Shown here piece after piece: positions 24,638 through 32,480 of a DNA stretch of 45,071 nt. Both the position numbers and the translations under genes were made by a program. Source of the DNA: Scatosoma sp045124465 (lineage in GTDB: Bacteria; Bacillota; Clostridia; Christensenellales; Borkfalkiaceae); assembly GCA_045124465.1 (NCBI GenBank), contig JBGVLV010000004.1, positions 1-45,071 of the forward strand, written 5' to 3'. Numbering within the stretch: the first letter of the stretch is position 1; every line of letters begins with the position of its first letter. The notes below the pieces were generated by a model. It was not told the DNA's origin, ran no database searches, and saw nothing but the letters and a program-made list of their open reading frames with translations.

Positions 24638-24687
24638 TTCCCTTTTTTATAAAAAGGGAAAATCGTTATTTTTACTTCCCTATTATA
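24638..24687 (-). promoter_or_regulatory. gyrBA promoter (-10) and leader hairpin
   Basis: On the minus strand a TATAAT lies at 24682-24687. The -35 region (TGTACT, 17-nt spacer) is poor. The leader then holds a hairpin TTCCCTTTTT/AAAAAGGGAA at 24638-24660 before the ribosome-binding site. Whether it responds to supercoiling, as gyr promoters often do, cannot be seen. Confidence 0.5.
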
Positions 24688-24833
24688 CCACGTTTTTTGA
24701 GAAAAGTACAGCGTTTGACGGCGAAAAGGGGAAAACTTTTTCTCCGCGCGCCGAAAAAATAAAAAAGCGGGCGTTGATTGCCCTCAAAAACGCGAAAGCG
24801 GCGCGTGTTCGTGTAAATATACGGTAAAAAACA

Positions 24834-24858
24834 AACCGCCCGATTTTCGGGCGGTTTT
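24834..24858. terminator. Intrinsic terminator hairpin in the gyrB-dusB gap
   Basis: AACCGCCCG/CGGGCGGTT stem with an ATTTT loop and T run. On the minus strand it has A-rich flanks and a short T run too; it separates dusB from gyrB. Confidence 0.75.
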
Positions 24859-24873
24859 GCGGCTCGGCAAGTC

Positions 24874-25062
24874 GTCGTTCTGAACGAAGTGAAGGATCTC
24901 CAAACGCAACTTTGTTGCGAATACGCCTTGCGGCGTGTGGCGCGACCTACGGTCGCTTGACTTGGGGCTTACCCCCGTGGGCGCTGCCCACACCCGACAG
25001 AGGCTCTGCCCCTGCGCCCCGCGAGGAACTAAGTTCCTCGACCTCTCGACTTGGCGGTGAAC
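24874..25062. repeat. Composite palindromic repeat array, copy 3
   Basis: The blocks follow copy 2 in order: TCGTTCTGAACGAAGTGAAG, CGCAACTTTGTTGCG, a CGCC/GGCG unit and GCGACC/GGTCGC, then private palindromes, then GAGGAACT-a-AGTTCCTC and GACCTCTCGACT. It ends about 15 bp beyond the dusB stop codon on the minus strand. Confidence 0.85.
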
Positions 25063-25075
25063 GAAGAGGCGGAGG

Positions 25076-26014
25076 TCAGCCCCACATTTCTTCGACGATG
25101 GCGCGCAGGGCGGCGGGGTCGGGCGCGGAGAACAGGCGGTCTTTGAACGCCGCCGCGCCGCGTTCGCCTTTGACGTAGAACGCCGCCATTTTCCGCATAA
25201 AGACCGTCGTGAAACGTTCGTCGAAACGTTCTTCCGTCCAGCGTAACTGTTTTTCGAACATTTCGAGCTTGCTCTCTTTTTGTCTGCCCGTCAGCTCGCA
25301 AAAGATCTGCGGGTCGAACAGCGAGGCGCGCGCGATCATTACGCCGTCCGCGCCCGTTTCCGAGAGCAGTTTTTCCGCGTCCGCGTCCGAAAACACGCCG
25401 CCGTTCGCCACGACGGGAATATCCACCGCGCGTTTCGCCGCCGCGATCTCTTTATAATTCACCTCGCCCGCGTACATTTTGTCCCGCGTTCTGCCGTGGA
25501 CGGTGAGCATACCCGCGCCCGCGCCCGCCATTCGTTTGGCGAACTCCGCCGTCACGAGCTTGTCCGCCGATACCCCGATACGGAATTTGACGGTGATGAT
25601 TTTTCCGCTTTTCACGCATTCGCGGACGATCTTTTCCGCCAAAACGGGGTCTTCGAGCAGGGCGCTGCCCTCGCCGTTTTTATAAATCTTCGGTACGGGA
25701 CAGCCCATATTGATATCGACGATGGGGAAGGGGTCGAGGGCGGGGTGTTCGCACGCGAAACGCATGGTATCGGGTTCGCTGCCGAAGATCTGCGCCGCGC
25801 ACAGACCCTCGTTTTCGTCCGTGTATAGCAGTTCTTTGGTGTTCTCGCTGCCGTATTTCAGACCTTTCGCGCTCACCATTTCCGTAAAACAAAGCCCCGC
25901 GCCGTACGCCTTGCAAAGGCGACGGAACGGGTAGTTCGTGTACCCCGCGAGCGGGGCGAGAAAGATATTGTTTTCGGTGGCTACGTCTTTGATGACGACG
26001 GGCGTTGAACGCAT
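25076..26014 (-). CDS. dusB: tRNA-dihydrouridine synthase
   Basis: A 312-residue FMN-dependent TIM-barrel enzyme that reduces uridines in tRNA D-loops. Seen: LAPLAGYTNYPFR near 19-31, the active-site cysteine in DINMGCPVPKIYKNGEGSALL, KFRIG, VHGRTRDKMYAG, and the FMN phosphate site VVANGGVFS...DGVMIARAS. The start at 26014 has a ribosome-binding site AGGGGGCAGG; the longer frame to 26209 would run into the P-type ATPase gene. The DusB assignment rests on general similarity. It lies 20 bp downstream of the ATPase gene, probably in one operon. Confidence 0.93.
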   Translation of the reverse strand: MRSTPVVIKDVATENNIFLAPLAGYTNYPFRRLCKAYGAGLCFTEMVSAKGLKYGSENTKELLYTDENEGLCAAQIFGSEPDTMRFACEHPALDPFPIVDINMGCPVPKIYKNGEGSALLEDPVLAEKIVRECVKSGKIITVKFRIGVSADKLVTAEFAKRMAGAGAGMLTVHGRTRDKMYAGEVNYKEIAAAKRAVDIPVVANGGVFSDADAEKLLSETGADGVMIARASLFDPQIFCELTGRQKESKLEMFEKQLRWTEERFDERFTTVFMRKMAAFYVKGERGAAAFKDRLFSAPDPAALRAIVEEMWG

Positions 26015-26034
26015 ACCTGCCCCCTTTGAATTTA

Positions 26035-28635
26035 TTATTCTTCCGCCGTATTCAGCATATCGAAGAACTTGATGAGTACCTTGGAAACGGGGAAACTCGC
26101 CTGCACGATGATGACGATGAGCAGTACCTGCGGCAGGGTGAACGATACGTTCGACCAGCCCTCGCACACGATCTCGCCGAGCAGCGGCACGGAGATGACG
26201 AGTACGCAAAGGAAGGTCGCGAGCAGGAACAAGCTTACGCGCACGATATTGAACGGCTGACAGATCCGATACAGCATCACAAGCCCCGTGAACGTGAGCG
26301 CGATCATCATCAGAGCCTGATATTCGAGCGTTTCCGCGCCCGTTTCGGTCACGAACCCGAACGTGCCCGAAAGAGAGGTCTTATGCACGACGTACAGCGA
26401 CAGGATCCCCACCGCCATCGTCAGCGCGCCCGGTATGGCGCGGCTTAGTACGTAGGGGATAAATTTGCCCTTGACGCGGTTGGTGTTCGGTTGCAGGGAG
26501 AGGACGAACGAGGGGATCGCGCTGATGAAGATCTCGTACATCATCATGTTGTTCGTCGTGAAGAAATACTTACTGCCGATGAAGATACAGGTCGTCGCGA
26601 GAATGAGCGTCAACAGCGTTTTCATAATATACAGCGACGAGGAGTTCTTGATATTGTTGATGACCCGCCGACCCTCGTTGACGATCTTGGGCATCGAACC
26701 GAAATTATTGTCCTGCAAAACGAGGTTGGAAACGTTTCTCGCCGCCTCGCTGCCCGAGGCGACCGACACCGCGCAATCCGCCTCTTTCATCGCGAGAATA
26801 TCGTTCACGCCGTCCCCCGTCATCGCCACCGTATTGCCCGCTTTCTTGATGGAGCGGATCAGAATGGCTTTCTGTTCGGGGGTCACGCGGCCGAACACCG
26901 TGTACTGGTTTGCCGCGTTCTCCACTTCGAGGTCGGACAGACCTTCGAGGGAGATGAACTGCGCCGCGTTCCGAATACCCGCTCTGCGCGCGACCTCGGA
27001 TACGGTGACGGGGTTATCGCCCGAAATGACCTTGACGGCTACGTCGTTTTCCTTGAACCATTTGATGGTGTCTACCGCGTCGGGGCGGATATTGTCCGAA
27101 AGGGTGATGATGGCGACCGCTTTCAAGCCGATGGGTACCTTGTCGCCTTGGATCTGACCCGTTCCGTGCGCGATGACGAGCACGCGCAAGCCCATCTGCG
27201 CGTACTGTTTCACGATCTTGTCGATACGCAGGGGCATGGGTTTCAATACGAATTCGGGCGCGCCCATAACGTACGTTCCCTGACCCTCGAAGGTGACGGC
27301 GGAAAGTTTCCGCGCCGACGAGAAGGGCAGGGTCGCGATGGGTTGGAGCGCGGACGAATGTCCGAACCGCTCGTAGAGCGCGATCGAGGTCTGGTTGTTA
27401 TCGTCGAGAGAGGCGAGCATAGAACCGATGATATCGTCGATCCCGAACTCGCTGTTGTTATTGACGAGGATACAGTCGCTCACTTTCATTCTGCCGTCGG
27501 TGATCGTACCCGTCTTATCCAGACAAAGAACGTTGACGCGCGCGAGCATTTCGAGCGAGTACATATCCTGTACGAGCGTGTTGTATTTGGCGAGCCGTAT
27601 CATACCCACGGACAGCGCGACGGTGGTCAAAAGCAGCAACCCCGACGGGATCATACCGATGACGACCGAACAGGTCTTTTGAATGGTTTCGTTGAGGACC
27701 TCGTTGCCCGCGAACAGGTTGTGCCAGAACCCGCCCGACTCGGCGAACGACGAGAGCGAACCGCCGATGGATTTGAGGTTGGTCAAAAACATAGAGATCG
27801 CGACGGGAACGATCATAATACCGATGACTTTGATGAACAGGTTGATCGAGTTCATGATCTCGGAGTTGGGGCGTTTGTACTTTTTCGCCCGCGCCGTCAG
27901 TTTGCTGATATACGTATATTCGCCGATCTTATCCACGCGCACGGCGATCTTGCCGCTCGCGACGAACGAACCCGCGTACACGAAATCCCCGTCCTCTTTT
28001 TTGATGGGAACGGATTCGCCCGTGAGCAGGGATTCGTTAAGCTCCGCCGTACCCTCTACGGCGATACAGTCGGCGGGGACTTGCTGACCTGCCGAAAGGA
28101 TCAGAATATCGTCCACGACGATCTCCTCGACGGGTATTTCGACCTTTTGCCCGCCGCGCACGACGAGCGCCATAGGCGAAGAAAGGATCGTCAGTTTGTC
28201 GATCTTGCGTTTTGCGCGGATCTCCTGCACGATACTGACGACGATATTGCAAAGGAAGATCGCGACGAACGTGAACTGCGAAATGGGCGCGCGGGCGAGC
28301 AAGAGCGCCAGCGCCGCCAAAAGGCAGAGCAGGTTGAAAAAGGTGCAGATATTCCCGATGAAGATACTGCGGTAAGTCTTGGAATATTTTTTGCCCGTCT
28401 TGTTGACCAGCCCCTGCGCGATCCGTTCTTCCACCTGTTTTTTGGACAGACCCTCGTCCGCATAGGCGTTGAACCGTTGCACCTCGACGGGGGCGGGTTC
28501 TTTTTCCCGTTTTCGGGGCAGGATACGGCGGAGCAGACCGCGTTTTTCCGACTGCCCGTCTTGGTTTTGCTCCGTTTTGGGTGCGGCGGGCGTTTTCGTT
28601 TTGGGCGCGCCGTCCGCGTTCTTTTCGTTTTTCAT
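26035..28635 (-). CDS. Cation-transporting P-type ATPase (CtpE/YoaB-like)
   Basis: An 866-residue P-type ATPase with the full set of motifs: TGES in the actuator domain, the phosphorylated Asp in CLDKTGTIT, FSSARKLSAV in the nucleotide domain, and MTGDGVND. M4 carries IGMIPSGLLLL rather than the PEGL of Ca2+/Na+,K+ pumps. This and the ARVNVLCLDKTGT context resemble the CtpE group (calcium uptake in mycobacteria) and YoaB of Gram-positives. A basic, Pro/Lys-rich cytosolic tail of about 55 residues precedes the core. The ion cannot be assigned from sequence alone; Ca2+ or Mg2+ is most likely. It has its own promoter, divergent from serS. Confidence 0.88.
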   Translation of the reverse strand: MKNEKNADGAPKTKTPAAPKTEQNQDGQSEKRGLLRRILPRKREKEPAPVEVQRFNAYADEGLSKKQVEERIAQGLVNKTGKKYSKTYRSIFIGNICTFFNLLCLLAALALLLARAPISQFTFVAIFLCNIVVSIVQEIRAKRKIDKLTILSSPMALVVRGGQKVEIPVEEIVVDDILILSAGQQVPADCIAVEGTAELNESLLTGESVPIKKEDGDFVYAGSFVASGKIAVRVDKIGEYTYISKLTARAKKYKRPNSEIMNSINLFIKVIGIMIVPVAISMFLTNLKSIGGSLSSFAESGGFWHNLFAGNEVLNETIQKTCSVVIGMIPSGLLLLTTVALSVGMIRLAKYNTLVQDMYSLEMLARVNVLCLDKTGTITDGRMKVSDCILVNNNSEFGIDDIIGSMLASLDDNNQTSIALYERFGHSSALQPIATLPFSSARKLSAVTFEGQGTYVMGAPEFVLKPMPLRIDKIVKQYAQMGLRVLVIAHGTGQIQGDKVPIGLKAVAIITLSDNIRPDAVDTIKWFKENDVAVKVISGDNPVTVSEVARRAGIRNAAQFISLEGLSDLEVENAANQYTVFGRVTPEQKAILIRSIKKAGNTVAMTGDGVNDILAMKEADCAVSVASGSEAARNVSNLVLQDNNFGSMPKIVNEGRRVINNIKNSSSLYIMKTLLTLILATTCIFIGSKYFFTTNNMMMYEIFISAIPSFVLSLQPNTNRVKGKFIPYVLSRAIPGALTMAVGILSLYVVHKTSLSGTFGFVTETGAETLEYQALMMIALTFTGLVMLYRICQPFNIVRVSLFLLATFLCVLVISVPLLGEIVCEGWSNVSFTLPQVLLIVIIVQASFPVSKVLIKFFDMLNTAEE

Positions 28636-28673
28636 AGATAACTACGACTCCGTAAAAGATATATATCGCCTTT

Positions 28674-28702
28674 ATTATACCATACGGCGGCGGAAAATAC
28701 AA
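28674..28702 (-). promoter_or_regulatory. Sigma-A promoter of the P-type ATPase-dusB operon
   Basis: On the minus strand, TTGTAT (28697-28702), a 17-nt spacer and TATAAT (28674-28679). Confidence 0.72.
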
Positions 28703-28751
28703 GTTTTTTAAGGAAATTTACGGGAAATTCGTGCGGAGAGTTTTTATTTAA

Positions 28752-28780
28752 TTGCTTTTGCAAAAAAAAAGTTGTATAAT
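28752..28780 (+). promoter_or_regulatory. Sigma-A promoter of serS
   Basis: TTGCTT (28752-28757), a 17-nt A-rich spacer and TATAAT (28775-28780). Only about 25 nt of leader remain before the ATG, which leaves no room for a T-box. Confidence 0.7.
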
Positions 28781-28811
28781 TAGGTGAATAAAAACGTACC
28801 GAGGTAACGAA

Positions 28812-30101
28812 ATGATCGATATCAATCTTATCAGAACGAATCCGGAACTCGTAAAAGAGAATATCCGCAAGAAATTTCAGGACGCGAAACTCCCGCTCGT
28901 AGACGAGGCTTTGGCGCTCGATAGCAAACGCCGCGCGCTCATCTCCGAGGGCGACGCCCTCCGCGCCGCGAGAAACACCCTCTCCAAAAAGGTGGGGGAA
29001 CTGATGAAAGCGGGCAAGCGCGACGAGGCGGAGAGCGTGAAAGCGCAGGTGAAAGCGGACGCGGAACGTCTCGCGCAGATCGATAAAGAAAGCGAGGAAG
29101 TGGAGATCGCGCTCAAAAAGACGATGATGACCATTCCCAACATCATAGCAAACGACGTGCCTATCGGCAAGGACGATTCGGAGAACGTCGAACTGCAACG
29201 TTTCGGCGAACCCAAAACGCCCGATTTCGAAGTTCCTTATCATCTCGATATTCTCGAAAAATTAGACGGGATCGACGTAGACTCCGCGCGCCGTACTTCG
29301 GGGCAGGGGTTCTACTATCTCACGGGCGATATCGCGCGTTTACATTCCGCGGTGCTGTCCTATGCCCGCGACTTTATGATCGACAAGGGCTTTACGTACG
29401 TGATCCCCCCGTATATGATCCACGGCGACGTCGTTTCGGGCGTTATGAGCTTTGCCGAAATGGAAAATATGATGTACAAGATCGAGGGCGAGGATCTGTA
29501 CCTTATCGGTACGAGCGAACACTCGATGATCGGTCGGTTTATGGGTCAGATCATCGACGGCGACAAACTCCCGCTCACGCTTACGAGCTATTCGCCCTGT
29601 TTCCGTAAAGAAAAGGGCGCGCACGGCATCGAGGAAAGAGGTATCTACCGTATTCACCAGTTCGAGAAACAGGAAATGGTCGTCGTGTGCCGTCCCGAGG
29701 AGAGCGAGGAATGGTACGAAAAACTTTGGAGCTACACCGTCGAGCTGTTCCGTTCGATGGACATACCCGTAAGACAGCTTGGCTGTTGTTCGGGCGACCT
29801 TGCCGACCTCAAATACAAGAGCTGCGACGTCGAGGCTTGGAGTCCCCGTCAGCAGAAATATTTCGAAGTGGGTTCGTGTTCCAACCTCACGGACGCGCAG
29901 GCGCGCCGTCTGGCGATACGGTATAAGGATAGCGACGGGAAGGTTAAACTCGCGCACACCCTCAACAACACCGTCGTCGCGCCGCCGCGTATGCTCATCG
30001 CGTTCGTGGAGAACCATCTGCAAGCGGACGGGAGCGTAACGATCCCCGAGGTCTTACAGCCGTATATGGGCGGTAAGAAGATCATCGAACCGAAAAAATA
30101 A
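28812..30101 (+). CDS. serS: Seryl-tRNA synthetase
   Basis: A 429-residue class II aminoacyl-tRNA synthetase charging tRNA-Ser. It has the N-terminal helical arm (about 25-105, coiled coil), motif 2 FRKEKGAHGIEERGIYRIHQFEK and motif 3 GSCSNLTDAQARRLAIRYK, with the terminal PYMGGKKIIEP. Length is standard. The ribosome-binding site GAGG stands 7 nt before the ATG. It heads a probable operon with the exonuclease and rsmF genes (gaps of 13 and 3 bp). Confidence 0.98.
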   Translation: MIDINLIRTNPELVKENIRKKFQDAKLPLVDEALALDSKRRALISEGDALRAARNTLSKKVGELMKAGKRDEAESVKAQVKADAERLAQIDKESEEVEIALKKTMMTIPNIIANDVPIGKDDSENVELQRFGEPKTPDFEVPYHLDILEKLDGIDVDSARRTSGQGFYYLTGDIARLHSAVLSYARDFMIDKGFTYVIPPYMIHGDVVSGVMSFAEMENMMYKIEGEDLYLIGTSEHSMIGRFMGQIIDGDKLPLTLTSYSPCFRKEKGAHGIEERGIYRIHQFEKQEMVVVCRPEESEEWYEKLWSYTVELFRSMDIPVRQLGCCSGDLADLKYKSCDVEAWSPRQQKYFEVGSCSNLTDAQARRLAIRYKDSDGKVKLAHTLNNTVVAPPRMLIAFVENHLQADGSVTIPEVLQPYMGGKKIIEPKK

Positions 30102-30114
30102 GCGGTTTTGAAAC

Positions 30115-31077
30115 GTGAAATATTTATTTTTCGACATCGAATGTGCGGGCGTGTTCAAGAACGTGGCGAAGATCTGCGCGTTCGGGTACTGCCTCACGGA
30201 CGAACAATTTCATATACTCGAAAAAGAGGACCTGCTCATCGACCCGCAGGGCAACTTTCACTTGACCGACCGCAAGGGCGAACAGGGGATCGTTCTGCCG
30301 TATAAGTACGAAGATTTCAAGAACTATCCCACGTTCTCGCAACGCGCGGAGAAGATCTACGGTCTGTTGCAGGACGGGGACACCCTCGTCGTCGGACACG
30401 CGGTGCAGAACGACGTGAAATATCTCAACCTCGAAAGCAAGCGTTTTTCCCTGCCTTCCTTTTCCTTTTCGTTCGCGGACACGCAGTTCGTGTATATGAA
30501 CACGGTCAAGGAATTTTCCCGCCAGTTCGGGCTTGGCGTGATCGCGCGGGAACTGGGCGTGGAATTTACTCCGCACCGCGCCGTGGACGACGCGTACGCG
30601 ACGATGCGGATCGCGCAGGCTATGTGCGAGGCGGAGAACGTTTCCTTTTCCGAGCTTTTGAAAAAATACGAGATCACGGCGGGCAGGATCGCCGATTACG
30701 AGATCACGCAGAACACTTCGGTCGCTTTCGAGAAATTCCGCGAGGAGCGGGAAAAAGCGAAAGAGGAGCGGGAACGTGCGCGCGCCGAGTTTCACATTTT
30801 CGCCGACCGCGAAAAGCGCAAGCGCGCGAAAGAGGGCAAACTCAAAAACAGAACGGTCTGTTTCTCTCACGCGCTCGAATTGCAGACCCCGCTCGCGAAA
30901 AAGCTTTTGAAAGCCGCGTTCGCGCAGGGCGCGCGCGTGACCTTCCGCGCGGAGGAGTGCGATCTGTACGTGTGCTATGAAAGCGAGGTCGGGCAAAGAC
31001 TGCGTTCGGTGCAGTCGCGGGGCGCGAAGATCGTCACGCCCGAAACGTTCGCGGGGCTTGTGGAGGTAACGGAATAG
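30115..31077 (+). CDS. DEDDh-family exonuclease with C-terminal BRCT-like domain
   Basis: A 320-residue protein. The N-terminal 180 residues are a DnaQ-type 3'-5' exonuclease: DIE in YLFFDIECAG, VGHAVQNDVKYL, and the terminal HRAVDDA. A charged, probably helical linker rich in Glu/Arg/Lys (about 195-245) leads to a C-terminal domain of about 75 residues (KNRTVCFSHALE...AKKLLKAAFAQGARVTF...GAKIVTPETFAGLVE), which resembles a BRCT fold. The role is probably DNA repair or proofreading, not a polymerase subunit. It starts with GTG and lacks a clear Shine-Dalgarno sequence, so it likely depends on coupling to serS. Confidence 0.82.
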   Translation: MKYLFFDIECAGVFKNVAKICAFGYCLTDEQFHILEKEDLLIDPQGNFHLTDRKGEQGIVLPYKYEDFKNYPTFSQRAEKIYGLLQDGDTLVVGHAVQNDVKYLNLESKRFSLPSFSFSFADTQFVYMNTVKEFSRQFGLGVIARELGVEFTPHRAVDDAYATMRIAQAMCEAENVSFSELLKKYEITAGRIADYEITQNTSVAFEKFREEREKAKEERERARAEFHIFADREKRKRAKEGKLKNRTVCFSHALELQTPLAKKLLKAAFAQGARVTFRAEECDLYVCYESEVGQRLRSVQSRGAKIVTPETFAGLVEVTE

Positions 31078-31080
31078 AGA

Positions 31081-32382
31081 ATGGAAAGACTACCGCAGGC
31101 ATTCGTTGAAAATATGAAAAAACAGCTTCCCGAAAGCGAATGGGAGGCTTTTTTTGCCGTTTACGGCGAAAAACCGTATAAGGGAGTACGGCTCAATCCC
31201 TTGAAAGGCGACGTGGCGCGTATGCGTTCGCTTTTGCCTTTTTTGGGCGGCGGCGTGCCTTGGGAGGAAAACGGCTTTTACGCGACGGAGGACAAGCTCG
31301 GCGCAAGCGTATGGCACCACGCGGGTCTGTTCTATTCCCAAGAACCCTCGGCAATGTGCGCCGCGCCTTTGCTCGAAGTCAAAGCGGGCGAACGCGTGCT
31401 CGACCTTTGCAGCGCGCCGGGCGGCAAGGGAACACAGCTCGCGGCGAAAATGGACGGAAAGGGACTGATCGTTTTGAACGAACCCGTACCCGCGCGCGCG
31501 AAGATACTTTCCCAGAACGTGGAACGGCTGGGCATAAAAAACGCCGTCGTCACCAACGAACTGCCCGAAAAACTCTCCGCAAGGTTTGCGGGATATTTCG
31601 ATAAGATACTCGTGGACGCGCCCTGTTCGGGCGAGGGTATGTTCCGCAAAAACGCGGAGGAGGCGCTCGGCGAATGGAGCGAAGAAAACGTCGCCCTTTG
31701 CGCCGAAAGACAGGCGCGGATATTAAACGAGGCGGTCAAAATGCTCAAAACGGGCGGTCGGCTCGTATACTCGACTTGCACCTTCTCGACGGCGGAGGAC
31801 GAGGGGCAGGTATGCGATCATTTGCAAACGCACCCCGAAATGCGGCTCGTCAAGCAGGAGAAATTATACCCGCATAAGATCGCGGGCGAGGGGCATTTCG
31901 CCGCGCTCTTTGAGAAGGTCGGCGAAAGCGGCGAGGGGCGCGTGCGGCCGATGAAAGCGAGTGTTTCACGTGAAAGCGAAAAAGCCTATCGCGCGTTCGA
32001 AAAGGAATTTTTTAAAGCGCCGTTCGCGGCGCGGCTCCACGAGGTGAAAGGCACGCTGTACGAACTGCCCGAAGGCGCGTTCGACTGGCAGGGCTTGCAG
32101 GTCTTGCGCGTGGGCGTGCGGTTGGGCGAAGTCAAAAACGGTCGGTTCGAACCCTCGCACGCGCTCGCGATGTGCGTAAAAGCGGAGGAATGTAAAGGCG
32201 CGGTAATGCTTGGCGCGGAAGACGGGCGGGTGGAAAGATACCTGCGCGGCGAAACGTTCGAGAGCGGGGAAACGCCGAACGGCTGGCGGCTGGTGTGCGC
32301 GGAGGGGTATCCGCTCGGACTTGGCAAAGCGGTGAACGGGACCGTCAAAAACCATCTGCCCAAGGGCATACGCAAAGCGTAA
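31081..32382 (+). CDS. rsmF: RsmF/NOL1-NOP2-sun family rRNA (cytosine-C5)-methyltransferase
   Basis: A 433-residue SAM enzyme that methylates a cytosine in rRNA. Seen: SAM-binding LDLCSAPGGKGTQLAAKM (about 108-125), DAPCSGEGMF and STCTFSTAEDE, carrying the two catalytic cysteines, and the C-terminal RsmF/PUA-type region with NGWRLVCAEGYPLGLGKAVNGTVKNHLPKG. The exact target base is inference. A parS-like 16-mer lies in the reading frame at 31962-31977 (codons for Val-Ser-Arg-Glu-Ser). It lies three bases after the exonuclease gene. Confidence 0.9.
   Translation: MERLPQAFVENMKKQLPESEWEAFFAVYGEKPYKGVRLNPLKGDVARMRSLLPFLGGGVPWEENGFYATEDKLGASVWHHAGLFYSQEPSAMCAAPLLEVKAGERVLDLCSAPGGKGTQLAAKMDGKGLIVLNEPVPARAKILSQNVERLGIKNAVVTNELPEKLSARFAGYFDKILVDAPCSGEGMFRKNAEEALGEWSEENVALCAERQARILNEAVKMLKTGGRLVYSTCTFSTAEDEGQVCDHLQTHPEMRLVKQEKLYPHKIAGEGHFAALFEKVGESGEGRVRPMKASVSRESEKAYRAFEKEFFKAPFAARLHEVKGTLYELPEGAFDWQGLQVLRVGVRLGEVKNGRFEPSHALAMCVKAEECKGAVMLGAEDGRVERYLRGETFESGETPNGWRLVCAEGYPLGLGKAVNGTVKNHLPKGIRKA
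31962..31977 (+). promoter_or_regulatory. parS-like site inside rsmF
   Basis: TGTTTCACGTGAAAGC matches the conserved bacterial parS (TGTTTCACGTGAAACA) at 14 of 16 positions, including the whole central TTTCACGTGAAA palindrome. parS sites lie within coding regions in other bacteria and cluster near oriC. Confidence 0.6.
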
Positions 32383-32430
32383 AATAAAGGCTCGGACAAC
32401 CGCTTGTTGTGCCGTCGCCAAAATAAAAAG

Positions 32431-32472
32431 AAACCGTCCGTTGCGATCTACGCAACGGACGGGCTTTTCTTT
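32431..32472. terminator. Intrinsic terminator, rsmF and surface-protein genes
   Basis: Perfect 12-bp stem CCGTCCGTTGCG/CGCAACGGACGG with loop ATCTA, then GCTTTTCTTT. An A-rich 5' side makes it usable by both convergent genes. Confidence 0.92.
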
Positions 32473-32480
32473 ATAGCCTA

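Noticed and set aside
26491..28641. A 716-codon plus-strand frame opposite the P-type ATPase
   Set aside because: It is an antisense shadow: the minus strand encodes all P-type ATPase motifs, and the plus-strand product is an Arg/Asp/His-rich string without domains.
28781..28811. A T-box leader for serS
   Set aside because: Only about 25 nt separate the promoter start from the ATG; there is no room for a T-box.
32140..32165. A T-loop-like GGTTCGAACC suggesting a tRNA
   Set aside because: It lies within rsmF coding sequence and no cloverleaf can be built around it.
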